From positions 30,992,166 through 31,056,165 of the forward strand of contig CAIIXF020000011.1 in the NCBI GenBank assembly GCA_903813345.2: DNA of 64,000 nucleotides. The letters run 5' to 3'. This document shows, one piece after another, positions 1 to 12,180 of the stretch. The stretch is from Owenia fusiformis. Its lineage: Eukaryota > Annelida > Polychaeta > Sabellida > Oweniidae. The position numbers and the translations under genes are program-made. The notes beneath the pieces are model-generated. The model had not been told where the DNA came from and did not search any database. It worked only from the letters and a program-made list of their open reading frames with translations. Each line of letters starts with the position of its first letter. The first letter of the stretch is position 1.

Positions 1-132
1 AGTGTTATATGATCCCTAACGCTATTGTTTAACCATCGTCAGGTCCTCTACACTCTACTTATTCTTAGAATATGAATAAATAAGAGTATAAATAGTTCAG
101 ACTTTTATTTACACATGTCTATCTGTATTTAG

Positions 133-3100
133 CAACAAGGCCAGGAAAAGTTTGAAGACAAATGGCCGGCAATGCGCCCTACTGTCCTGCGACTTCTACG
201 TCAGGAGCCTGTCTCGAGAGAAGACTGGCAAAATCTCTTCTGGTAAGATTTTTTAAGAAGAAAACTACATACAGTGGTAATTTATAAGAAATAAAGTTCA
301 GTAAAACTTGTTTAGACTGCAGGGTTTGACTAAAATGTTTATATTGGGATTTTTATTTAAATAACCCCATACTTTTTGGGTTAACTTTCTTTCGAGTCTT
401 CATTTGTTTAAAAAATAGAGAATCTCCTTCAAAAACCTCTGTGATATCTTTGGCTTCTCCAAGAGATAAATAGTAACAAATTTCAATGTGTTTCTTTCAG
501 GACCGTCCATTCAGTGTGTCTGTGGAATGATAAAGGTCCGGCCAAAGTACATGAAGCATTGCAACATGATGTGTTGGACTTCATCAAACAAGCACAAGCT
601 GTGAGTGACGTTATCATGATCCTTCTACATAAAATTGTTGTATGCTCATGTTGTTATGGACATTAGCATTCATATGTCGCAAATATATTCACACACATTG
701 AGACACTTTACTCTAATGTGTTTCTGACTGGTCAACATTTGATGTTGAAGCATTTAATTATAAATATTTCCAGACTATTTATCTTTATACATTGAAACAC
801 TCCCAATTAATTTTTATTTAGACAACTCACTTGTTCGTTGTATGTGTCTTAGTCCCGGTAATGTTATTGTCTTATAGAGGGATGGGTACTACCCAAAACA
901 TTTGGCATTTATCATTTTTAAAATATATAGCTGCTAAAATATATGATATAAGATGTTGAAAAGTAAGATATAAGAGATTATATTAGATATATTTGTAAAT
1001 ATCATTGATACTAACAAGAAGCTACTGGTACCTATTATTTTCACAGTTCAGTCGAATAGTACATGTTTAAGAAGACACTGTAATTTGTAATGCAAAACCA
1101 ACCAGGGCTCTAATAAGTGCTACTGTGCTTTAAATGGTAATTCTGCATGAGGGAAATTACGAAACAAAACAAAATGTGTTAGAAATTATACTTAATAGTT
1201 GTCTGTTGCTATAGTAACATGTGTTGTATTAAATGTATAATTATTAAAATGTAAAATGAGTTAGAAGCAATTATTTTTCATTATTTAATAACATTACATG
1301 CCAGCTAAGGTAATTTGCTTTGTTCTTTGTTTCTATATCGTTTTGATTCATGAGTTTTTATAATGCCACACATGCAGTAAAGGGGCAACAAGGCCTGTAG
1401 AGAGAAAATTTTTACTTTTTCTGGGCTATCAGGGTGACATTTGGCTTATCGTCTTCTTTGACATACCTATTTTCTTAAAATATATGGATTAACTATCAAT
1501 TTCAGCATTAATAAGTATAAATTCAGTTCAAAGCTTCTATAAAGGGAGTCCCACTTATAGATTTTTAAGATCCATCACATAATGTTCATCCAAGGGGTTT
1601 CTTTGGAGAATAGTCTTAATGAAATATCCAAAATTAGATATTTTTTGGCACTGGTCCATGATCTGCACTAATTGTTGCACCTTTAATAATTTTACTTCAT
1701 TGATATCAATAGCAAAATTCTGAAATAAATCAGGAAATGCAATTCGATGAAAAATTAAGGCAATAACATTCAAGGCGTTTTTTAGTGTCCTTGTTTCAAT
1801 TGAAGTTACATATTGCAATTGCACTTCTTTCTGAAAAGTAATTTACAAGTTCATTGACTGTTTTTTCATTAATGTGTCTAGACAGTTATACAACATTATG
1901 CGCTGTTATTATATAAGAATAATCAGTACGAAAAGACAATGAAGAAATTAAATTTATTTACAGTAGTTGACAAATACGGTATCATCTTTTAGTGTTGGAA
2001 TTCACATTAATTTTGAGGTCTTTTTAATATAAAGCTTTTTTGTTTTCATATAGTAAATAATTATATGCCAATGTTATATTATATGAATATCAAAGGTATT
2101 TTAGGAGCATTTTGTGAATATTATATCATGAAGTCATGTCATGTATTGTTTTCCTTATAGAGAGGTGCTCCTATTACTGTATTATATTTTGTTTTGTTTT
2201 TGTAGCGAGTCTTACAACACCAAGAAGACACAGCCCTCCTGAAGGCTTACATAGCAGAATGGAGCAAGTTCTTCACGCAGTGCAATTATCTCCCAAAGCC
2301 ATTCTGCTATCTAGAGACCTCCCTCACAGGCAAGGCTCATAGTACCATGCAGAAAAACAGGCAAACAGAAGAAAGTATAGTCAGAAAGGTATATTGAGTT
2401 GAAATCACTAGGTTACATCACATTGATATCCCCGCCATAATGCATGCAGTTCCACACTCTGTTGAAAAGCTGAAAATTAAATGCCACCCCATTGAAAAGC
2501 TAAAAATTACATACCACCCCATTGAAAACCTGAAAATTATATCCCATCCTGTTGATAAACTGAAAATTACATTCCACCATGCTGGAAATCTATCTGCAAC
2601 AGTGGAAAGACAAGTACATCAGACAAGTAACATAAGGTTTTGTTTTAATGTTATAAGGTTTGGATTTCTCTTTATTAACAAAGTTTTGTGAAATCATGAA
2701 GTGATAATTTCAGTCGCTTATCACATTATTTCATTTCAAAAGATTACTAAATGTCTGTATGTGGCATGTTGCAAGGGCTTGAGCTTAAAGGGCCAGTCCA
2801 TTAAATGTCTGTATGTGGCATGTTGCCAGGGCTTGAGCTAAGGGCCAGTCCACTAAATGTCTGTATGTGGATATATGTTGCCAGGGCTTGAACTAAGGGC
2901 CAGTCCACTAAATGTCTGTTGGCATGTTACCAGGGCTTGAGTTAAGGGCTGGTCCACTGGCCATTTGCTAAGTCACTTTTGATACGGAACAGTTGATTTT
3001 TTCATTAGGCAACAATGCAACTGGTTCATAATGCCATTTTGACCAACTGCTCTCAGAACCTTAGCTCAACCACTGCATGTTGCCTAGAAATATTGTACTG

Positions 3101-6100
3101 CATCTAGTATAAAATGTAATGTTTGCACAATATGAAGTCTGGTGGCTGAAAATGACACACTATATGAGATGCATCATATTTCCATTGCAGTTAATGTTGG
3201 ACAGTTGGAACATGAACATATTCAACAACATCAAACAAAGGCTACAGGACAGTGCAATGAAGTTGGTACATGCGGAGCGTAATGGAGAGGCTTTTGATTC
3301 ACAGCTAGTTATAGGTGTCCGTGAGTCATATGGTAAGTAATAGAAAATGCTAAAGTAGGATATATCCCAGGTTTCTCTTTGAAGGATATATCCCAGGAAC
3401 CCCTTGGGAGAATATATCCCATGTACCCCTTGGGAGGATATATCCCAGGTACCCCTTGGGAGGATATATCCCAGGTACCCCTTGGGAGAATATATCCCAG
3501 GTACCCCTTTGGAGGATATATCCCAGGAACCCCTTGGGAGAATATATCCCATGTACCCCTTGGGAGGATATATCCCAGGTACCCCTTGGGAGAATATATC
3601 TCAGGTACCCCTTGTGAGCATATATCCCAGGTACCTCTTGAGAGGATATATTCCAGGTACCCCACTTACTGTTTGAGATTCCAGGAAGATGTCAACATAA
3701 TTTATAATTCAATTAAAAAGCAAAATAAAATCCATTTCACATAACATGTATTTGATTTAAAAAGCCTTTGATTATATCGACGTAATGTTTTACTCTATAA
3801 AAATAACATCAATATTCAACACAGGGATGAGGATTATGCAACGAAATACTATTTTAATAATTTCATTGACGACCTCTCTGTGTTGACATTATAGACGTGA
3901 AATATGGCAAACAAAGAAACAAATCAATCATTTTGAAATATGGAAATTTTCATTTATCTTTTCAGTCAACCTCTGCAGTAACCAAGAAGATCGGCTTAAA
4001 ATCTACAGAGATAACTTTGAGAAAGCATACCTTGAGGCTACAGATGCCTTCTACAAGGCCAAGGCCCCCCAGTACCTGGCGGACAATGGTGTGCAGAACT
4101 ATATGAAATATGCAGACCAGAAGCTTAAAGAGGAAGAACAAAGGGCTACTAGGTATCTAGAAACAAGGAAGGGGTGTAACTCAGTTATAGCAGTAAGTGG
4201 TTACTTTTATATGCTCCCTTAACCTCTGTTCAGTAAGATATTACAATGCAATATTTTTGAGATTTTTTTTTTAATTTTTGGGATTTTAATCCTAAATATT
4301 TACATTTACATTTTTTATCACAAATGTCTAGCTTGATATTGTCAGTCACCTCACTCGTTGAGACTTCAGCATTAAAACCTTACAAACTGTTGTTTAACCA
4401 TTGCTAAACTGATTATGATGAAACACATTTGTTTGTACTTGTTTCAGCTAACGGAGTGCTGTGTCCAATCGCTTGTAACTTCCTATAAAGACACAATACT
4501 AGCAGACTGCAGGGGAATGATTAAACAGAACGAAACTGCAAGTAAGTCGCAACTTACATATTTCTATTTTATTAATGAATAAATAGAATTTATATAAATT
4601 AAGTAATTTGTGTTGATCATTGAACAGACATCGTGTTAAGGAAATGTCTACTCATTTTTGCATGATCTTAACAAAAGTAATTTGTATACTTGATATAGAA
4701 TATTTTATATATTCTTAATTTGAACCAGTTCTCGTACTCATAATTGTCTAATTCATAAAATTAGCTTAAATTGCCAGTTTTAATTTGAAAAAAATATTAA
4801 ATCAATACTGAATAATAATCAATATAAACACATTAAAAAATCAGGTAAAAGTTGAATATGATCATTGTGTCACATGATCATGGATTAACACCTAACTATT
4901 TCCACGTGATTTCAATGTGACACTCTATATTTGCAGAGTTAGAGTTAATGTTCTCTCTGATGGACCGGGTACCTGATGGAATTAGCCCTATGCTGGAGTA
5001 CCTGGCCGACCATATAAAGGAGGATGGCTTGGCAGACATGCACGCTGCTGCTAGTATAATAACTACAGTGAGTTGAAATAGTAATTCTTTGAAATGAAGA
5101 GATAAAATTAAGACATTAATAGGAACTTTGTACAGTTAAGCAGCCCTCTAGAATCCATTGTTTTTACCGTGACATCATTATATCATTGGTTGTGTACAAT
5201 AGATTAGGAATTTTTGTTAACTAAGTATCTGTTAGTGACCGCCTTGAGATCATATTCATGGGTTTCACTTGAATTTCTGCCAACAGACAGATTGAATGAA
5301 AATAACAAAAAAATAGTTATGCAATTCCTCAAAACAACTTGCAATTTTGGTAAAAACAATTAGAGAAAATTATCAGCTGCCTAGTGCTAATAAAAGCACT
5401 GATTAGGTTTAAGGTATGCAATGTAAATAACATGGTGACCATTTTGCTCTTCAAAGTCTATATGTCTTGTTTCCTGGTTTTCTCGACGTTTACATATTGA
5501 TATTTTAGGCATTTCACACAAGCATGAAATCATTCGAGACTCACCACCACTTTTGTGTCTTAAAAATGGGATGTAATGGATTAAATCATCCATGACCAGT
5601 ACATGTACACAACCATTAACACAACCAACACTTAGCTTTATTTTGGGGGACCTTGAAGGCAATCCCCACTGGACTACAACATATACTTCTTATGATTTTA
5701 GGACTCAGAGAAATATGTAGAACAGCTACTAGAATTATTCAACAAGTTTAGTTTACTTGTAAAAGATGCTTTCCTTGATGATCCAAGATTCTTGACAGCT
5801 AGAGATAAGGTAAATCTAACAATAGGGAACTTTTGATTTTTTTAGATGTTATGAATTTCAGTGTGTAAAAAAACAGGTTAAAAATAAAACCATCATTTTC
5901 ATAATTTCAGGAAGGAAGTTAAACCATAGGAAAATTAACTTTTTCTTTAACAACTGTCTACTATTGGATTCAATCCCTATCCTCAGTAACCTGCTTATGT
6001 GGAACACTTTAAGTACCTCTAAAAGTGCTCCACTGCGAAGGTGTTCATTTAACAGAGGTTCATTTTACATCCTGGGATTCTGAAAGTGTTTCATTTACAG

Positions 6101-9100
6101 AGGTTTTCCAATTGACAGTTTTACTGTTGTAACACACTGATATATTGTAAATTATTTTTTTGTTTTTAGGCTTATAAACAAGTAGTGAACGACACATCTG
6201 TCTTCAGACTTGACCTTCCTGCTAAAAACAAAGGGTGAGTCATGTGACTTGCAGACATATCTCTGGTCAGGTTTATATACTGTATTTTTCTAATGGAAAT
6301 AAAGAGTTAATAAGAACAAATATGCCTAAGTAGTGTTTTGATTGATTTTTAAAAATATTTATTTTTTAATTAAAGTACAACAACAGTTAATGCTCGATAC
6401 TTAAATAACTGTATCAGTGTAGAAACATAATAACTTTGAGTAATACATTGATAAAAAAGTTCATTGTATATACTTGTCCATAGCCATTGGTGAGTTGTAC
6501 ATTTTATCATTTCACACTTTCCAGTATTGGTGCTAAGACTCAGCCAGAATCTAAATGTCCAGAGCTGTTGGCAAACTTCTGTGATATGTTGCTACGTAAG
6601 ACACCCCTCAGTAAGAAACTCACGTCTGAGGAGGTTGAGAAGAAATTACGAGACGTGGTAAGTACATATGTACTGTAGATGTAACATGTGTCGAGTAGAA
6701 TGTATAATTTGTTTAAATGGGTCCACAGGGTAAAGTCAGGATTTTATAATACCTGGGAGAAATGTGAATTTTGATTGGTCTTTCATCCAAAATCACGTAC
6801 GTCTAATTTTGATTTAAAATATGATGAACACCTTAAGCTGATCCTAAAAGCAAAGAAACGCCTAGAATTGTTCAAGTATGTAAATAAGGTACTTATCAAA
6901 TTTACGATGATTTTCAGCTGCTTGTGCTGAAGTATGTTCAGAACAAAGATGTGTTCATGCGATACCACAAAGCTCATCTGACAAGGAGGCTCATTCTAGA
7001 CACATCAGCGGATAATGAGAAAGAGGAAAATATGGTAGAATGGCTCAGGGTATGTGGATTTAAAATTTAAACGGAGAATCAGATCTAGAGAGCAAGCTAA
7101 ACAAAAAATTGTTTCTATTTTTCGAATATTTTTGGCTCATATCATTTCTTGCCAAATCTATTTTCTAAAAACCCCCAAAGTGCATATTTTATTTCAGGAA
7201 AACTAAAGGTTTTCACAATAATGTATTATTTTACTATAATTGGTTACCATTTTTATTATTTGGGCAAATTGAAACATTTCGCCCATTTTGGCATTTTTAA
7301 TCCTTCGTAAATTCGCTAAACCAATATTTGCATTACAGGAAGTTGGAATGCCAGCAGACTATGTCAACAAATTAGCGAGAATGTTTCAAGATGTCAAGGT
7401 CAGTGAAGATTTGAACGTAGAGTTCAAGGAAGCGACAAGAAATAACAATGAAGAAATTGCAGGTACGCAATTTAAGAGTTTCATGAGAGGTAACTATTAT
7501 TTTGTTTTTATTTAGCTTTTGCTTCTATTTTAGTTCTGTATCTTAAAGTATATGTTGGTCAGGTATTGATCAGAACAAATGGGCAAAAACTTGCAATGGG
7601 CGCATCTGTGTGATCATTGCTACATGGTAAATGCATTCAATGAAGTGCAGAATTGATTTATCTGGAACTGTTTTGAAGACTCGTGTTGTCCTCAAGTGAG
7701 CAATAATACCAAAATGAAGGCTCTGTGTCATATTCTACTCAATTAGGTCTTAAGTTGCCGGTAGATTGTGAGAGTCAAAGAGCTTGTTGTGATTTAATAG
7801 TCAGGTAATAGAAAGTCTTAATTGGTCCATGCTTTGTTCTGAACTTGAGAGCAGAGAAATCTGAAAGGCTGTGAAGGAATCTGCCTGAGCTACAGGCCAC
7901 CCCAAACCATCTCTTATTATCACATGTATTTTATTGATTTGCTTATTTTGTAAAAGTACATAGATTTAGCCATCTTCTACAAGTATGTACTTTAGATCTA
8001 GTTTTTTGTCCTGTCATTTTTTCTCTATTGTGTAATGAGGGTGAAATAAATCGAAAACAGATTGGCGAATATATGCATATGATTATGACCCTATTTGTTC
8101 TATTGGATTGGCCATTATTTCTAGACATTAGCTTCAAGACACAACATTTCGAAATTAAGGAAATGAATCCATTGTTTAAAATGCAAAATACAAATATTTG
8201 CAATATTGAATATTCAGATTCAATCAACATAAAGATCTTGAATGCTGGTGCCTGGGCACGGAGTAGTGACCGTGTGGCCGTATCACTCCCTATGGAGCTA
8301 GAGGACTATATTCCCCAAGTGGAAGAATTCTACAGGCTCAAACACAGTGGACGCAAACTACAGTGGCACCATCTCATGTCAAATGGCATCGTAAGTGACA
8401 GCTTTTGTTTTATCTCATGTTACAATTCGAGGAAAACCGCTTATCCATTCAACTTGAATTTTAACAGATGCAAGAACAGACTTACTATAAGGGCTAAGAT
8501 CTGATAAGGTTTTTGGCATGCTAAGTAAACTTAAATTACATGGCAGCCTTTTTGCTTTTCAAAGTGGGATATTTATCACTTTGTGACATGTTTATTGTAA
8601 AATATAATGAATCACCATGTAAGATGCTGTATGCTTATTGTTCAATATGCAGGGTTCTCACTAGGCTTTTAGACTCCGGAGGTTCTCCGGAGACCCTCTT
8701 GCTCCAGAGTCTAATAGCTTTTCCAGAGTCTAAAGTGCTTTTTCCGGAGTCTAATTTTACATTTTTGTCACATTATTTGCGGTAAAACTCTTGAGAAAAT
8801 ACATAAAACTGCATACAAACAAGGAATACAAAGTCAGAAACCTTTTAGAAATGTATTAAATTGTGATTAAAATAGGAAGATAATCTTAAGTAGTATTCTA
8901 AGAGGATATCTCTGATCTCACATCGGGGAGTAGTAGTCGCGATACCGCGAAAAATCCAGGGTGTAAAAAATTCCTAGTGAGAACCTGATGTAGTAGGTAA
9001 TCATCTTTTTGTAAATCAATTTTTTCATTATTTCTTTTCAGGTGACATTTGTTAATGACATTGGTAAATTTGACATAGAGGTTACAACTTTTCAAATGGC

Positions 9101-11067
9101 AGTGTTATTTGCATGGAATCAAAGGCGGAGAGATAAGATATCTTACGAAAATCTACGTCTTGCCACTGAACTTCCCGATGCAGAGCTTAGGCGCACTCTA
9201 GGGGTAAACATAATATTGAACATAACTGTTGTTGAAATGAGAATGTCATTGTATGTACATCCCCCAATCTGCACTCTGAAAATCATTGTACTGTATGGTA
9301 CATTAAGAGTATGGTGCCATATAGTGTTCACAATATCATAGGGTACTGTTCTTGTCTGGGAGAAACTGGGAGAGTCCGTATGATACCATATTTTACAGTA
9401 CCATAGCCAAAATGGTACCATACGGTCGGAGATTGCCTGTGATTAATTGTATGTCCCTTATATGAATGGCAGTAAAGACTTACGGTGCAAACAATATAAA
9501 AAAAACATTGATTTTGGATATGAATCAGTAGATGAGATTATGTATTGCTGAGCTAGTAAAATCCGTAGTAAGATGAACACATTAGCAATCTTTGTTGCCT
9601 ATTTTGACCTCTTAAAGAGTACACAATTATATGTAAACAGGGTTATCAAATCTCACAATTATAAGTCTTTACCAAGAAGACAGTATGTATGAGGCATTAT
9701 ATATACGATATATGTGGATTAAGTATAAAGCTCTAAAATGACATGATTTTTCTATTGCAGTCTCTCATTGCATTTCCGAAGATAAAGCGCCAGATCTTGA
9801 AGTGCCCACCTGACACAAGGTCCCCAAAGGACTTCCATGACAGCACGTTATTTTGGGTCAATCAGGAGTTTGCTCTCATGTATGTTATTCTCTTCAGTAA
9901 CATGAAACCTTTGTTTCCAAGAATATCTCCCATTAATTTACATGTTTATAAAATCTTGAAATGTGAACAGCTGTTAATCTGTCATCCTGTCTTTGACTTT
10001 ATTTCCCCATGTGATTATAATGGCAAAATTCAAAAAGACAATCAAGTTAAATGAATCATAATAGACATTACAATATATTTGAGAATGTGCAATTACACAA
10101 TACCTTTTTTGAATATTATTTTTCCAATCTCTACTGTTATAAAATGTGCATTGTTTTATGAGTTAATATTTAAGCTGTCACTGCTGTAAAGGTGATTGGG
10201 AAATAAATGTAGATGGTATTTTATGGTAAATTCTAATATTTTTTCAATAATTTAACATCTATTAAAAGTTGAATTATCATTTTTCAGAAAAAATGGTAAG
10301 GTGCAGAAAAGAGGTAAGATCAATCTGATTGGTCGGTTACAGCTGTCTACAGAGCGCAGCAAGGAAGAAGATAACGAGGGTATCGTCCAGCTCAGGATTC
10401 TTAGAGTACAGGTTAGTACATGTACATTTTACAGTAGAACAATCATCCAATCTATGTAAAGTACACATGTCTTTCATAAACTGGTGTTTTTAGCTTTTGA
10501 AATCAAGAATCAAGTAGCTTTTGAAATCTAGAAAAATCAGTAGATCTATACACTGATTTTGTTAGATTATTACATGAACATCAATCTATACACTGATTTT
10601 GTTAGATTATTACATGAACATCATTTACAGAACAAGAATCCAAATTATACAATATGACACTTCAATATAGTTCACACATTTAACACAATTGTGTATTTAG
10701 CTTTTGAAATAAACACAAAATTTGGTCAAAAGAACTATTGTTGAAAGATTTTAGTTATGATTGATATAACTTTTTTTGTGGACAGTGTTTGGCATTCAGG
10801 AGTTGGTGTTTAATGTCTGTAACAAATGACAGGTGGTTACATTTTGCACATTAATTCCCTTTTTATTTTCAGGAGGCTATAGTAAAAATCATGAAAATGC
10901 GCAAGAGAATCAGCAATGCAGCTTTACAGACTGAACTAGTTGAAATACTAAAAAATATGTTCCATCCAACAAAGAAAATGATAAAGGAACAGATAGAATG
11001 GTTGATAGAACATAAATACATGAAGAGAGATGAGGACAATATCAACATGTTCATATACATGGCTTAA
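133..11067 (+). CDS. CUL5: Cullin-5, ubiquitin-ligase scaffold (5' end outside window)
   Basis: Scaffold of cullin-RING E3 ubiquitin ligases; cullin-5 binds SOCS-box adaptors through Elongin B/C and a RING protein at its C-terminus. I read 17 exons: 133-242, 501-600, 2206-2388, 3191-3332, 3966-4192, 4448-4541, 4937-5067, 5702-5809, 6170-6234, 6525-6657, 6918-7049, 7339-7462, 8218-8390, 9042-9203, 9761-9879, 10288-10411 and 10873-11067. All have GT..AG borders and compatible phases. They give 773 residues plus TAA, against about 780 in vertebrate CUL5, so only about eight N-terminal residues are missing upstream. Recognisable blocks are FEDKW near the start, LVHAERNGEAFDSQLVIGV, KTQPESKCPELLANFCDML, NKDVFMRYHKAHLTRRLI, EVGMPADYVNKLARMFQD and the C-terminal WLIEHKYMKRDEDNINMFIYMA region. 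The neddylation lysine is in IVKIMKMRK, codon 10894-10896. One oddity is Gly (GGG 9201-9203) where vertebrates have Trp in RTLWSL. Confidence 0.97.
2452..2592. repeat. 33-bp minisatellite, about 4 copies, CUL5 intron
   Basis: Tandem unit containing ATTGAAAAGCTGAAAATTA followed by a CCACCCC-type block. The period of 33 is a multiple of three, so the array stays open as a pseudo-protein with an 11-residue repeat (HPIEKLKI). It sits just downstream of the exon ending at 2388 and has no coding support. Confidence 0.8.
2747..2959. repeat. Tandem repeat of 52-55 bp, 4 copies, CUL5 intron
   Basis: Copies begin near 2747, 2802, 2853 and 2908. Each has CTAAATGTCTGT, then GGCATGTTGCCAGGGCTTGA and GGGCCAGTCCA. 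Copies differ by small indels and the last is the most diverged. Confidence 0.88.
3357..3664. repeat. 26-bp minisatellite, 12 copies, CUL5 intron
   Basis: Copies start every 26 bases from 3357 to 3643 without a change of length. The core contains two palindromic words, GGATATATCC and GGTACC, so each unit can pair with its neighbours. Because 26 is not a multiple of three, the array is open in several frames on both strands as a 26-residue super-repeat. These open frames are artefacts. Confidence 0.95.
5985..6130. repeat. Dispersed 'GTGGAACAC' element copy
   Basis: This intronic stretch carries GTGGAACACTTTAAGTACCTC near its left end and ACAGTTTTACTGT at its right end. It is related to sequences at 14500-14640, about 21990-22090 and 37138-37305, so it is a dispersed short repeat. 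Confidence 0.55.
8648..8990. mobile_element. Small inverted-repeat element in a CUL5 intron
   Basis: The left end has CAGGGTTCTCACTAGG and the right end CCTAGTGAGAACCTG, giving terminal inverted repeats of about 15 bp around 340 bp. The interior repeats TCCGGAGTCTA several times. There is no coding capacity. It looks like a non-autonomous (MITE-type) DNA transposon. I do not see a clear target duplication, so the superfamily is open. Confidence 0.65.
10544..10623. repeat. 40-bp perfect direct duplication in a CUL5 intron
   Basis: 10544-10583 is repeated immediately at 10584-10623 without a mismatch that I can see. It starts ATCTATACACTGATTTTG and ends CATGAACATCA. The lack of divergence suggests a recent event or an assembly artefact. 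Confidence 0.95.
10873..11067 (+). CDS. CUL5: CUL5 last exon: neddylation site and WHB domain
   Basis: Terminal coding exon holding the cullin neddylation motif (IVKIMKMRK, acceptor lysine codon 10894-10896) and the winged-helix B domain, ending in IYMA and TAA. In cullins NEDD8 on this lysine frees the RING subunit to activate E2 enzymes. All residues around the site match the cullin consensus, so the protein should be regulated in the usual way. Confidence 0.95.
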   Translation, partial: EAIVKIMKMRKRISNAALQTELVEILKNMFHPTKKMIKEQIEWLIEHKYMKRDEDNINMFIYMA

Positions 11068-11722
11068 AGTGAATCAGTTAATATCTCAGAGATGAATCGT
11101 TGGCTATCTCCAAGATAGATCCATCTAATACATGGATCTATGGATCTATTTCTTCAGTGGATCTCTTCTAGTTGGATCAGTGAATATCTCCTAGATAGAT
11201 CCATGGATATCTTATAGATGGATATTGTTGATAAATCTCAGTGGATCTCTTCTAGTTGGATCTGTGAATATATCCTAGCTAAATGAGCTAGATCCATGGA
11301 TATCTTCATCTATGGATCTGTGGATACATCTAAGATGAATCCATGGATTATATCCATTAAATTGGCCTGAGGATTTCTGCAATATGGATGTCATCCTAGA
11401 TTGATGAATGAGTGTACAGTTTAGACTATCCGAGTTGATGTATGCTAGGTGAATCTGTGGATATTATCATCGAGAAACTTTACACAAGAATCAGTCAATA
11501 TCGATGGGTTACCTCATTGATGTTTGATCAATTGATTTTTTTCAAAGATGAATCAATGGATATAATTCAATTGGATCCATGGATTATTTAAAGATGGATC
11601 ATTTGATATCCCAAAGTGGTGTAAAATACTTTTATCAAGGTTTTTGAACAACTAATGGTGCATTAAACTATTTTTTTCTCATGTGAAAAGAGACACACTT
11701 AACTCTGCTTCCCAGGATTTTT

Positions 11723-11880
11723 GTGGGTGCAAATGGGTTTTTATGTGGGTGCAAATGGGTTTTTATGTGGGTGCAAATGGGTTCTTATGTGGGTGCAATT
11801 GGGTTTATGTGGGTGCAAATGGGTTCTTATGTGGGTGCAAATGGGTTCTTATGTGGGTGCAAATGGGTTTTTATGTGGGA
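11723..11880. repeat. 22-bp minisatellite, 7 copies plus a partial one
   Basis: The unit is GTGGGTGCAAATGGGTTTTT plus AT. Copies start near 11723, 11745, 11767, 11789, 11809, 11831 and 11853, with one shortened copy. It is G-rich on the sense strand, with clusters of GGG every 11 or so bases, and lies in the likely CUL5 3' UTR. The open frames across it are repeat artefacts. Confidence 0.93.
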
Positions 11881-12152
11881 ACAAACCTGCTTCCAAATTT
11901 TCAACCACTACCTTTCAATAACATCTTCTGTCATCTAACCTTTTCATAGAGTACATTATTGAAGGAATTTCACCAAAACTGCATGAATTTATCATTAGTT
12001 AACTTTGAACTGTTCTAATCCACTTTCAATTTGTTCATTTTAGTATTTATTTTTGGAGTGTAACTCCGTAGCTCAAGCTGAGATTAAGATTCATAGTATG
12101 TATGTGTCATTTATAGCAATGCTGACTATATTAGAAACAATGATTTGAGTTA

Positions 12153-12158
12153 AATAAA
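12153..12158 (+). terminator. Candidate CUL5 polyadenylation signal AATAAA
   Basis: Canonical hexamer about 1.09 kb after the CUL5 stop. Placement is by motif only. Confidence 0.45.
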
Positions 12159-12180
12159 GCAGGTGTTTTAGAAAGCCCAT

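Larger units (their letters stand above)
11068..12180 (+). other. CUL5 3' UTR (probable)
   Basis: Sequence after the CUL5 stop. 11090-11610 is a degenerate run of GGATCTATGGATC-like words, in which AGTGGATCTCTTCTAGTTGG occurs twice. A 22-bp array follows. An AATAAA at 12153-12158 is the first good polyadenylation signal; others lie further down, for instance near 14362. The transcript end is inferred. Confidence 0.5.

Noticed and set aside
1-132. First CUL5 exon
   Set aside because: The expected MATSNLL-like start is not found in these bases; the sequence reads as an intron end with acceptor at 131-132.
2440-2691. 83-codon frame with an 11-residue HPIEKLKI repeat
   Set aside because: A 33-bp minisatellite keeps the frame open; it lies in a CUL5 intron and has no conserved relative that I know.
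3160-3744. Four overlapping open frames on both strands with YIPGTPWEDISQ-type repeats
   Set aside because: They are the 26-bp minisatellite read in different frames; no splice or start support.
11683-11949. GANGFLCGCKWV-type repeat proteins
   Set aside because: Artefact of the 22-bp array in the CUL5 3' UTR.
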